From the NCBI GenBank assembly GCA_938743325.2, contig OW568863.1, positions 682,001-746,000 of the forward strand: a stretch of 64,000 nucleotides of DNA, written 5' to 3'. This document shows positions 27,831 through 36,121 of the stretch, piece after piece (within the stretch, counting starts at the first letter, position 1; every line of letters begins with the position of its first letter). Position numbers and translations under genes: made by a program. This stretch comes from Pycnococcus provasolii (taxonomy: Eukaryota; Chlorophyta; Pseudoscourfieldiophyceae; Pseudoscourfieldiales; Pycnococcaceae). Under the pieces are notes generated by a model. The model was not told the DNA's origin, ran no database searches, and worked only from the letters and a program-made list of their open reading frames with translations.

Positions 27831-28438
27831 ATGGTGACAGAAGAGATGAATCCAAACCAGCAGCGTGAGGACTCGCCTACCGCGTCGGAAGAGACGCAGA
27901 TGGACATGGAGGGGGGCGTGCGCATCCACGACGACGACCCAGTACGTTTTATATCAGATATATGTATATGTATATATATCGGTGCACTTGTTGTGCTTTT
28001 ACGCTTCACACTCACGCACGACGCACACAACAACAACAAAACACACCAAAACCATACTGCTACTCTCGCTGATTGCAGCGCATAACGCGCGTTGGGTTCG
28101 CGAAGATTGACCACACTGTCATGGAGGGTGCGAACTTGCCCGCGCCCGCTCAGCCGACGCTTTACATTCGCAAATACAGCGTGAATCTCGGGCGGCGAAG
28201 CAAGAGTCAAGATAACGACGTTGACCTGGGGGATAGCATGAACATCAGCAGGCAACACGCGAGCATCTGCTACAACTTCCAGAAAGGGCACTGGGAGCTC
28301 TTCGTCAAGGGGAAGAACGGTCTCTTTCACAACCGCAAGCCAGCACCCTACCAGAGTCCGCCCATCCGACTGCGAAGCGGCGACATGATCCACATCGCTG
28401 CACACGTGCTCACGTGGACGGAGGCGCAGAGGCAGTAA
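27831..28438 (+). CDS. FHA-domain protein (plant FHA2/Fhl1-like), two exons
   Basis: Joining 27831-27941 and 28079-28438 gives 156 residues. Exon 1 encodes an acidic leader. Exon 2 opens with 'VGFAKIDHTVMEG' and contains a forkhead-associated domain: 'YIRKYSVNLGRRSKSQ', 'MNISRQHASICYNF' and 'LFVKGKNGLFHN'. The phosphothreonine-binding Arg, Ser, His and Asn positions are present. The layout matches the small plant FHA2-type proteins and the FHA domain of yeast Fhl1, which acts at ribosomal-protein genes. The 137-bp intron (27942-28078) has a GTACGT donor and a TTGCAG acceptor and contains a TATATGTATATG tract. The transcriptional role is an inference from the family. Confidence 0.8.
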
Positions 28439-28612
28439 GATTTCGTCGCAAGCCAACGTGTAGAACAGTTCCTTTTTTCCAACTCCTTTCCATCCAAGGA
28501 AACCACACTTTACACCTCCACGCGGAGGTTCGAAAAGTTAAGAGAAGAGAGTTTTAGCAATTACAGAGGAACACAGGTTTTTGGTGGCATAAACGTGTGA
28601 TGTTCCACTCCA

Positions 28613-29134
28613 TCACCAGCCACGGCGTATGCCGTTTCGTACAACCTGCTCAAACTGCCGAGGATTGTCGCGCAGCATCTTCGCCGCGTCCTTGTTGAGC
28701 GGGTCCTCCGGGTTGGGGTCCAGGAATAGGAAGTTGAGTCCGTACATGACGCTATTGATGGACAAGACTGGCTTCCAGTCCTCGCGGAGGATGTTTAGGC
28801 AGATGTTGCCCTCGAGGTCGATGTTCGGGTGGAAGACGTTCCGCGTGAGGCACTTGACTTTCGGCGCGTCGTGCGGGTAGTTGTCGCTGATTTCGAATCC
28901 AAACAAGAAGGTTCCTCCTGTGTAGTATCCTTCGGTAGGCTTGAGTGTGATTTCGAAGTGCAGCAGGTCGTCGGTTCCGTTGGGAAACTCGATGGAGAAT
29001 CCAGGCGCTAAGTTGAGTTCACTGATATCTTTCTGGATGCGCAGTTCACCCGCGCTCGACTTTTTCTTTCCCGTGACAGCTGCTTCGGCTGACTCCTTCT
29101 TGGCCTTTTCCTTCACGCTGAAGAGCTTGATCAT
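28613..29134 (-). CDS. UBC12: NEDD8-conjugating enzyme UBC12
   Basis: A 173-residue protein starting 'MIKLFSVKEKAKKE', the N-terminal extension that docks UBC12 to the NEDD8 E1. The E2 core follows: 'PTEGYYTGGTFLFGFEI', 'YPHDAPKVKCLTRNVFHPNI' and the active-site segment 'GNICLNILREDWKPVL' with Cys112, then 'LDPNPEDPLNKDAA'. It transfers NEDD8 to cullins, activating cullin-RING ligases. A nearby F-box gene (36122) would belong to the same system, though the two are not linked as an operon. Single exon, with about 170 bp of 3' spacer to the convergent FHA gene. Confidence 0.95.
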   Translation of the reverse strand: MIKLFSVKEKAKKESAEAAVTGKKKSSAGELRIQKDISELNLAPGFSIEFPNGTDDLLHFEITLKPTEGYYTGGTFLFGFEISDNYPHDAPKVKCLTRNVFHPNIDLEGNICLNILREDWKPVLSINSVMYGLNFLFLDPNPEDPLNKDAAKMLRDNPRQFEQVVRNGIRRGW

Positions 29135-29980
29135 TATTGCTACTATGTATTATTATATTTATTGGCTGTACTGTAATAAACACCACCAAGAAGGTTTCAA
29201 AAGGAAACAGCAAAGATGATGGATGAACGAAGGGAAGGAAGTGCGGGAGAATTTCTGTTTGCCGCGTTTTGAAGGAGAAGAAGAAGAAGAAGAGACGTGT
29301 GGTGTGGTGGACGAGAAAAGAATACCCAGTAACCCTAGCCGTAACCCTAACCCTAACCCTAACCCTAACCCTAACCCTAATCCTAATCCTCCCTCCCTCC
29401 CTTCTTCCTCCCTCTTCCTCTTTTCATTTTGCGTTTTTTCCCTCTCTGGTGGTAGACTCTCTGGTGGTGGTTCCTCTCTCCTCCGCTGTTCTTTCTCGTC
29501 AAAAACTCTCTCTGAGCTCTGAGCTATCGTACAACTTTACTTACAGGAGTTCTTACAAGGTGTTCTTGCAGTGTATAGTTCTATGGAATGCAATCCCCGT
29601 TAAGGTTATACTTCCTCGCATCCCACACGGTACTTTACATCGTCGGCGAGGCCTCATTGAATAGACTATTGATCACCGTTCACACCAACGAACGAACAAC
29701 TGTGGGCTGTGGGTGGGGATGTTGTAGTTGGTGGTGCCCAAGAGTGCCCTACCATAGTTCTTAGACTAGTGTCTTGCGACTCCTCTCGGTCGGGGTCTCC
29801 ACTCCACCCGTGCAGCTCCTAGGCCGACAGTATGTAGTGTTGTGTTGTGCACGCCCGGCCGCTGACCCCATTCCCACCTCTCGCTCGTTTGGTGGCCGCA
29901 TCCTCGTGTCCGTAAGCGTCTCGGCGCCTAACAGAATAACCTTATCGTCTGCAGGCTTCGCCTATTCAGCCTTCGCCAAC
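29135..29980. promoter_or_regulatory. Long divergent region with the largest telomere-like block
   Basis: 846 bp between UBC12 (minus) and a small plus-strand gene. At 29331-29390 lie at least six CCCTAA units with degenerate edges (CCCTAG, TCCTAA), followed by a C/T-rich block (29390-29500). The rest shows no coding frame I would trust. Confidence 0.6.
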
Positions 29981-30410
29981 ATGCCGGGGAAGATGAGGTC
30001 AGGCATGTTCTCGACGACGCGCGAGGCGATAGTCTGGAACGAAACCATCAAGAAGGAAAAGAAGTGAGTTGTTGCGCGTCTTGGCTTTCTTTACTTTTTT
30101 GGTGTATGCCAAGTTGGGCAAGGTACTGACGTATGAGAAACCATAACACCACACTACAACCCTTAGAATTGCGGAGAAGTGCAGGACAGAATACTTCGAC
30201 AAGGAGGAGGTGGAGTGGAAGCAGCGCGAACAGCCGTTGCGGTCGACAACGCTCGACGTGCAGCTGCCTACTCCCCCTGAGAAGAAGTACCACGTGATGA
30301 AGCCGAAGGAGACGGACATTCCCGAGAAGCCTACTCTGTTTGGCTTGACGCGCATTGACAAGGAGCGTCCGAAGGCGGGTGGCTCGTTCCACTTCATGAA
30401 GCACTGGTAA
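29981..30410 (+). CDS. Small conserved-looking spliced protein, function unknown
   Basis: Joining 29981-30063 and 30167-30410 gives 108 residues. The splice is supported by a GTGAGT donor, a CTTAG acceptor and reading-frame continuity across a split Lys codon (intron 103 bp). The protein is basic and Lys/Glu/Pro-rich, with 'STTREAIVWNETIKKEKK', 'TEYFDKEEVEWKQRE', 'PTPPEKKYHVMKP' and a 'GGSFHFMKHW' end. No TM segment or signal is present. I do not recognise it. The composition is reminiscent of small axonemal or microtubule inner proteins, but that is only a guess. Confidence 0.6.
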
Positions 30411-30904
30411 AACTCTAAGCAACAGCACTTGTAAGAATCTACTACATACCTAATAAGTACCGCCTCTCCAAAGAAGCAAAACGCAAACGCCATAACACAG
30501 AGTACAAAGGGACAAACCCCGAGAGGAAACCCCCAACTTGAAAGGAAAAACAAAACCCCGAACTTCTCAAACCCCGAACCCCGAACCCCGAACCAAATAA
30601 CCCTAGCCAGAACCCTAGCCCGAGCGCGAAAAAAGATCCCATAATTCCCGTCCCTTCCCCTGCCCCAGTCCCCCCCGCTGTGCTGTGCCCGAGTTTCCTG
30701 CAGGTGACACAAGGGAAGGGAAACCCTAGCTAGTTAGCGAACCCCTTTTAGTAGCCGCCGCCACGCCTAACCAAACTTCATTTGGTTAACAGAGGTGAAC
30801 AAGTTACACATTCCTGTTTCGTGTTTCGTGTAACTTCGTGTTTGTGCGTGTTGCTCTCCGTGGACTCTTGTGTGCTTCTTGTTTTTTCTACTCTTCCAGT
30901 TCTC
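30411..30904. promoter_or_regulatory. Intergenic region with GAACCCC-type degenerate repeats
   Basis: 494 bp between two plus-strand genes. It has a run of AACCCCGAAC units at about 30548-30597, then CCCTAGCC-type units (30600-30622) and CCCTAGCTAG near 30723. These look like decayed relatives of the telomere-like blocks elsewhere. The last 80 bp are T/G-rich leader DNA before the HP30-like start. Confidence 0.5.
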
Positions 30905-31753
30905 ATGTTCGACCAAATCGACGCGAAGCGAAAGGAGACCATGGCCGCCATCGACACGTGGGCGAGGAAACAACCTCCCGTCGTCGAGTGCGCGCTCATT
31001 GGCGTGGGCGGGGGCGTGCAGGGCGCTTTCATCGGCGGAATCATGGGTGGCATGTCCAAAATGGATCCCAATCAACCGGCACCCGGAATGGCAAACCCCC
31101 AACAAAGCATGATGATGAACCAGAGCCCGCTCATCATGGCGCGCAACTTCGCCGTGCTCACGGGTTCGAACGCCGGACTCACGGCAGCCATCAAAAAGAT
31201 GCGCAACGGAAAGGATGATGTGCAGGGTGCGATGATGGCGAGCTTCGGGTCGGGCGCGGCATTCTCGCTCGTCAGTGGAATGGCGAACGCGCAGGGGCAG
31301 GGTGTTGTTCCGGGCATGGTGTCGACGGGAGTGGTATTCGCACTCATGCAGGGTGCCATTTACCAAATTGGAAAAGCGCTCGGTGGCGGTGAGAAAACTC
31401 CAGAGACGGAAGCGGAGTATGTGTACACTAAGGGAATGCTGAATACTCTTGGACTCAACAAGTACGAGAAGGCTTTCATGAAGAACCAGTTGTCGGATCG
31501 TTGCCTGCCTTTGCTCAACGAGTCGAGCCTGCAGGATTGCAAAATTCCTGCCGGACCAAGGCTGCTGATTCTGAACCACATTGACGCCTACTACCGCTCT
31601 TGGACTCCGCCGCCTATCCCCGTCGCGGTGCCGGCGGGCGCAGCAACGTCAGCCCTCTCCAACTCCACGGTGCTCACGCCAGCCGCGGCGGGCACGACAG
31701 AACAGCCGGTGAAGTCGTGCTGCGCAAAAAAGAATCAGGCAGCAACGGCTTGA
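30905..31753 (+). CDS. HP30-like plastid inner-envelope Tim17/22 + SAM protein
   Basis: A 282-residue protein from the ATG at 30905. Residues about 25-150 form a Tim17/Tim22/Tim23-type region with Gly-rich helices: 'ECALIGVGGGVQGAFIGGIMGG', 'NFAVLTGSNAGLTAAI' and 'DVQGAMMASFGSGAAFSLVSG'. At about 165-230 there is a SAM-like domain: 'GMLNTLGLNKYEKAFMKNQLSDRCLPLLNE' and 'GPRLLILNHIDAY'. This exact pair of domains is known from Arabidopsis HP30/HP30-2 of the chloroplast inner envelope, which import transit-peptide-less proteins. The C-terminus ends in a Cys/Lys patch. A mitochondrial Tim22 is less likely because of the SAM domain. Confidence 0.8.
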   Translation: MFDQIDAKRKETMAAIDTWARKQPPVVECALIGVGGGVQGAFIGGIMGGMSKMDPNQPAPGMANPQQSMMMNQSPLIMARNFAVLTGSNAGLTAAIKKMRNGKDDVQGAMMASFGSGAAFSLVSGMANAQGQGVVPGMVSTGVVFALMQGAIYQIGKALGGGEKTPETEAEYVYTKGMLNTLGLNKYEKAFMKNQLSDRCLPLLNESSLQDCKIPAGPRLLILNHIDAYYRSWTPPPIPVAVPAGAATSALSNSTVLTPAAAGTTEQPVKSCCAKKNQAATA

Positions 31754-31930
31754 TGCGTTTTTTTCGCGGCGCCATCATAGACAATATGTAATGAGCCATA
31801 GAAACAACGTGTCAAAAACAACCCGTCTTTCTTTCACTGTTGTCCCGTTTTATGAGCAAAGTTTCATTTTGCAAGTTTACACCACCATACCCTTTTTTTT
31901 CTCCTCCTTCTCAATTCTTCTCCTTTGGGT

Positions 31931-32605
31931 TTATCGGGCTGGCACTGCTCGAGTCCACTTTGGCTTTCCTGGAAGAATGTTGACGGTTCCACCCTTCGCC
32001 TCCACCTTTGCTTGCGCACCCGCGGAAACGGCACCCACCTCGAACGTCAGGTTCGACGGCAGCTCCTCGCCCTCTCCGAGCACCTTCAGAGGCAGATTGC
32101 GGTAGTATCCGCTGGGGTTGATGAGCCGCTTCTCCTTGCAAGTCTCCTTGCTGACAGTTTCACCTTCGGAGAACTTGCGCGCAACGTCGCGCAGGTTGAC
32201 AACGATGTACTTCGGCTTTCCCGACGCCATGCCACCCGCAATACCCTTGAGCTTTGGCAATCGGCGGTACAGAGGCATCTGCCCACCCTCGAAACCCGCT
32301 GCGATGGACTCTCCGCTGCGGCTCTTCTGTCCACGCATACCCTTACCGCAGCTTCCACCCTGCCCAGCACCGTATCCGCGTCCAATGCGCTTCCTTGCGC
32401 GCTTGGAGCCAGGCTGAGGGGCGATGTTGTGAAGACGGAATCGCTCGCCGGACTCCGCCGCGAACGTCACAGTGAGGCGCGCCTGGGCGGGCACGCGCGG
32501 GCAGGCGACCGTGGCAGGCTTGAGCGCGAGAGCGTTGCGCGACACAAAGGTGCTTGAGCGCGCCGCTACGCTGTGCGGTCGCAGGGACGTCATGAGTGGC
32601 GCCAT
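31931..32605 (-). CDS. RPL15: Plastid ribosomal protein uL15c
   Basis: A 224-residue protein. The first roughly 50 residues are Ala/Ser/Arg-rich transit-peptide-like sequence. Then comes the uL15 body: 'LHNIAPQPGSKRARKRIGRGYGAGQGGSCGKGMRGQKSRSG' (quoted as the conserved Gly/Arg-rich loop in parts 'RIGRGYGAGQGG' and 'KGMRGQKSRSG'), 'GFEGGQMPLYRRLPKLKG', and the C-terminal half ending in a bacterial-type fold. It is a large-subunit protein of the bacterial/plastid ribosome, distinct from cytosolic uL15. Single exon. An ATATATAT element lies about 7 bp upstream of the ATG. Confidence 0.92.
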   Translation of the reverse strand: MAPLMTSLRPHSVAARSSTFVSRNALALKPATVACPRVPAQARLTVTFAAESGERFRLHNIAPQPGSKRARKRIGRGYGAGQGGSCGKGMRGQKSRSGESIAAGFEGGQMPLYRRLPKLKGIAGGMASGKPKYIVVNLRDVARKFSEGETVSKETCKEKRLINPSGYYRNLPLKVLGEGEELPSNLTFEVGAVSAGAQAKVEAKGGTVNILPGKPKWTRAVPAR

Positions 32606-33043
32606 ATATATTCTGCTGCTGATGAGCCCAGGAAAAAATGAGCACGGCGACGGGAGCCGCCCCGAAGCCGAAGGAGGTTTTTGTGGTTGCGTGGTTGTGG
32701 TCCCCGGGGGGCAAAGAAAAGTGGATAAATAGTCTAACCAGGACAGTCCCCATGAATGTGAGCAAAGTTCGTTTGGGGGTTTTGTTTGTTTTCAATAATT
32801 CAATGGAACCCTTGATGGAACCCCGAAATAATTCTGTCCCTTTCCTTCTGTTCTTCTCGCCCCCTTTCACTCCCCCCTGTTCTCGCCACCTGTTCTCGCT
32901 CGCCACCTCACGCCACCGACCCGGGTCCTCGGCCGCGACCCCGGGGTCCCTTTGGTTAAGCTGCTGACTTTACGCTGCCCCCTGGGCCTTGCATGCCCGC
33001 CATCAACCACTGATCATCACCAGTGCACTTCTTCCGTCATATC
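32606..33043. other. Divergent intergenic region
   Basis: 438 bp between uL15c and an unknown gene. It starts with the ATATATAT element beside the uL15c ATG. There is a GTTTTGTTTG patch at about 32778-32790. No repeat block or gene seen. Confidence 0.4.
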
Positions 33044-34168
33044 ATGCCCCCCTTCCCTCTGCACGCCACTGTGAATGTCCCCGTCCCGGAGGACGAAGCG
33101 CTGCACATGCCCTCCCTGCGAACGCCGAGGGCGAGCCAAGAAGCGTCGTCGGCGTCACTCGCGCGCTACTCTATGCAAGGAACGGCCGTCGAAGGGTCGA
33201 GGGCAACCGCAGCGTCGGAAACGTCGAGGGCAACCGCAGTTTCGGACAACGTCGGAAACCTCTCGGAGCTTGACGGGTTTGATACGTTCGACGACGTGTC
33301 GGAACACGGGCTTCTTGCACGGAGCGGTTACACGGAGGCGGCGCACAGAAGAATCGCCGCAGCGTCGCAGAGTCAACTTCCTGGCGTTGCCGACGACGTC
33401 GAGTCGACTGAGGCGTGCCACAACCACGTCGGCTACACGTCGCCTGTGTGGAGCTTGAGCAGCATGAGACTGCGCCACGTCATGCGAACGGGAGGCAAGG
33501 CGGCGGAGAACCTCATGCGCGAACTCATCGAGGAGGCGCAGACTCGCCTCGACATGATTTCCAGCTCCGACAAAGACGGCTCCGAGTCGGGAGCCAGCTC
33601 CATGCTGCCACAGTCGCAGAGTGCAAACGACATGGTTCTGCCGTCGCCAAAGTTGCCCATCTCGCCGTCCGCCATTAAGGCTGATTCGTTCGCATCCACG
33701 CTATCGCCGAGAAAGACATCCGCCGAACGCGTGCTGGTCTCCCCTCGTCGTCCATCCGAAAGAAGGGACTCGGCGAAGAGCCTTGTTGACGCATCCCCGA
33801 CCAAACTAGGAGGTGGACGGCCGCAGTGGAGTTTGATGGCCATGGCGGAGAGACACCGCGCTGCGGAGGCAAGGAAGGAAACGGATGATAGGACTCCAGT
33901 TGAGAGAAGTAAGGATGGGGCGCCGAAGCCGAGGCAGCGTGCGACAAGCGCGCGTGCCGTGCTGAACACGACGAAGGTTTCCCCCTCTCAATCAGAAGTT
34001 CTTATGCGCATGTCTCTGGAGTTGTGTGAACAGCAGCGGCGCACCTTGCAAGACCTCGTGCATGGTGGACGAGGCGCGTCGCCTGCGGAGGTGGACGATC
34101 TTGCCGCAAGAAGTACTTCTCTGCACGCGGCAATCGCTGAGGCGATGCAGCGTCTAGATGGAGCTTAA
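33044..34168 (+). CDS. Disordered Ser-rich protein of unknown function
   Basis: A 374-residue single-exon protein from the ATG at 33044. It is Ser/Ala/Arg-rich with many SP and RSP-like sites ('LSPRKTSAERVLVSPRRPSERRD'), typical of a phosphorylated, intrinsically disordered protein. Two short helical segments stand out: about residues 140-170 ('AAENLMRELIEEAQTRLDMI') and the C-terminal 60 residues ('MSLELCEQQRRTLQDLVHGG' and 'HAAIAEAMQRLDGA'). No signal peptide, TM segment or catalytic motif is visible. I do not recognise it. Confidence 0.55.
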   Translation: MPPFPLHATVNVPVPEDEALHMPSLRTPRASQEASSASLARYSMQGTAVEGSRATAASETSRATAVSDNVGNLSELDGFDTFDDVSEHGLLARSGYTEAAHRRIAAASQSQLPGVADDVESTEACHNHVGYTSPVWSLSSMRLRHVMRTGGKAAENLMRELIEEAQTRLDMISSSDKDGSESGASSMLPQSQSANDMVLPSPKLPISPSAIKADSFASTLSPRKTSAERVLVSPRRPSERRDSAKSLVDASPTKLGGGRPQWSLMAMAERHRAAEARKETDDRTPVERSKDGAPKPRQRATSARAVLNTTKVSPSQSEVLMRMSLELCEQQRRTLQDLVHGGRGASPAEVDDLAARSTSLHAAIAEAMQRLDGA

Positions 34169-34299
34169 GTTTTGTACACATTTCCATACCCCAGTGTTTT
34201 TTTTGTTTTTGCTATGAACACTAAGTATTAGCTGTTAACTATTCAATAAGTATTCAACGATCCTTCTAATTTATGAAAAACACACAAGAAAGTGGACGT

Positions 34300-35691
34300 T
34301 TACATAGCTAGCGCGATCGCCTCCTCTTCCTTGGGTTGTCGAAGCGCGTCTACCGTGGCTTTCTCCGCGGCGTTAACGTCGACGCCAACGAGGCGTGCTG
34401 AGATGTCGTACAGGCGTGCTGCCTTGTCTTCATCGTAGCTCTCCGCCGACGTGCGCATTGCGGTGAAGGCATGACCGCCATATCCAGACAGCTCGTTGTT
34501 CCAGTATCCCGAGCTGCCTCCGTAGTACTCCGGATTTGCCGCCATACTTGCCAACAGAGCACCGCCACCCTCCACGGACTCCGTAACGCGGAACACGTTG
34601 CGCGCGAAGAAGTCGAACAGGCCGACGAATAGCGGATTTTGGTATCGGAAGAATCCGCTCTGCGTGATGAGCCCGGGTCCGTACGTGTTCACGGAAATGT
34701 CAGATGGAGCGATTCCCGCGGCTGTGAGCCTACGTGCGAGCTCGTAGGTGAATAGGATGTTGCAAAGCTTCGTGTCCTTGTACATCTTGTCCGGATCGAA
34801 GTCGCCTCCATCTACCATACCCGCGCCAGGCGCATTGGCTCGCACCAGCCCCTCGAATGCGCCGAGGTCTGCGCCAGGTCCGACAGCTCCTCCCGGGCTC
34901 TCGGGGTCGTGCACCTCGCTAGCCGTGACGACGATTCGGCTCGGCGCGTCGATGCCCGCCGCTTGCCGCATTTGCCGAGACCGCGCGAGGGTTGGCAGCA
35001 AGCGCTCGGCGAGGAGAAAGTGCCCGAGGTGATTCGTCTGAAGCGTCGCCTCGAATCCGTCTTCCGTAATGCGCGGTTCCTCCTCGCCAGTGAACTGCAC
35101 ACCCGCGTTCAGCACGAGCACGTCGATGGGCTGTGGCGCGTTCGCAAGCGTATTCGCAGCGTCGTTCACGCTCTTCAGGCTTGTGAGATCGCACACGATC
35201 CCTCCGATGGTCCCTTCACCCGATTTCCCCGCGGTGATGTCGTCGATGGCGTCTTGAACACGCTTGGCGTTTCTGTTCAGCACGGTAACGTGTGCTCCTT
35301 TCTGGTACAAGGTTCTTGCGCCTTCCAGTCCGATGCCGCTGCTCGCACCCGTGATTGCGACGTTCAAGCCCCTTGCTTGTATTCCGGCAAGAAGATCTGC
35401 GTCAACATCGGCGAGAGCGGCCGTTGGAACGTTCAAGAAACCCGCCAAGGTTGCGGCTGATGCCGTTGACGCAAGTACGGATCGGCGCGACACGGAACCC
35501 ACGGGCACGTCGTTGAGCTGCGGCTGGACCGCACACGTTGTATGATGTGAGTCTTCTGAACTCTGATGAGCCTGGATGATGACGAGCCTGTGCTTGCTGG
35601 TATGACGAGTATGGCCACTGGCATGCGACGTGCGACGTACGTGCTTCGTTTGAGAATAATGCGTGCTGCGGCACAGAATCCCGGACGCCAT
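34300..35691 (-). CDS. Short-chain dehydrogenase with lumen-type (Tat-like) targeting
   Basis: A 463-residue protein from the ATG at 35691. About residues 1-95 form a bipartite leader: a Ser/His/Arg-rich part, then 'SRRSVLASTASAATLAG' and 'VPTAALADVDA', a twin-Arg motif, hydrophobic core and AxA-type site as in thylakoid-lumen precursors. The classical SDR fold follows: 'NVAITGASSGIGLEGA' (NAD(P) motif), 'VLVLNAGVQF', 'QTNHLGHFLLAERLL', and the catalytic Tyr/Lys pair in 'MYKDTKLCN'. It resembles the retinol-dehydrogenase/protochlorophyllide-reductase-like group, but the POR-specific Cys pattern is not obvious. Substrate unknown. Confidence 0.75.
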   Translation of the reverse strand: MASGILCRSTHYSQTKHVRRTSHASGHTRHTSKHRLVIIQAHQSSEDSHHTTCAVQPQLNDVPVGSVSRRSVLASTASAATLAGFLNVPTAALADVDADLLAGIQARGLNVAITGASSGIGLEGARTLYQKGAHVTVLNRNAKRVQDAIDDITAGKSGEGTIGGIVCDLTSLKSVNDAANTLANAPQPIDVLVLNAGVQFTGEEEPRITEDGFEATLQTNHLGHFLLAERLLPTLARSRQMRQAAGIDAPSRIVVTASEVHDPESPGGAVGPGADLGAFEGLVRANAPGAGMVDGGDFDPDKMYKDTKLCNILFTYELARRLTAAGIAPSDISVNTYGPGLITQSGFFRYQNPLFVGLFDFFARNVFRVTESVEGGGALLASMAANPEYYGGSSGYWNNELSGYGGHAFTAMRTSAESYDEDKAARLYDISARLVGVDVNAAEKATVDALRQPKEEEAIALAM

Positions 35692-36121
35692 GCTGTGCTG
35701 TGCTGTGCTGTGCTGTGCTGCGAACAATATTCTATCCACAACCACAAGGGGAAAACAGAACGAGTCAGGATTTCGGGGTTGGGGGAAGAAGAAAAAAAAT
35801 GCACACCCAATGGCAAACCCCGAAAAACATTCACCCAAAAAGGGAAAAGAACAAAAAATAAAAAAAAGGTTCTGTTCTGCGATGTATCCCGATTTATGTG
35901 ATTTGGTCGGAACTTTAACGTGGGACCCTAAAAGCTTCCCTTCTGGCCCAGAATTCTGGCCCTGTTCTGCTTCCCTCCTTCTCCGCCATACTTTCACATT
36001 TATTTCCCTCCTTCCCTTCCCGCTCGCCTGCTTCGCGTCACCTGCAGGGCGTCGTCACCTGGCGTCGTCGTCACCTGGCGTCGTCATTTGACTCCTCATT
36101 ATCCTTAGGCGCTTGATTATT
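35692..36121. promoter_or_regulatory. Divergent intergenic region with short tandem repeats
   Basis: 430 bp between the SDR and F-box starts. A TGTGC pentamer array (about 35695-35720) abuts the SDR ATG, and three GGCGTCGTC/CACCT units lie at about 36047-36086 upstream of the F-box gene. A-rich block at 35785-35870. Confidence 0.5.
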
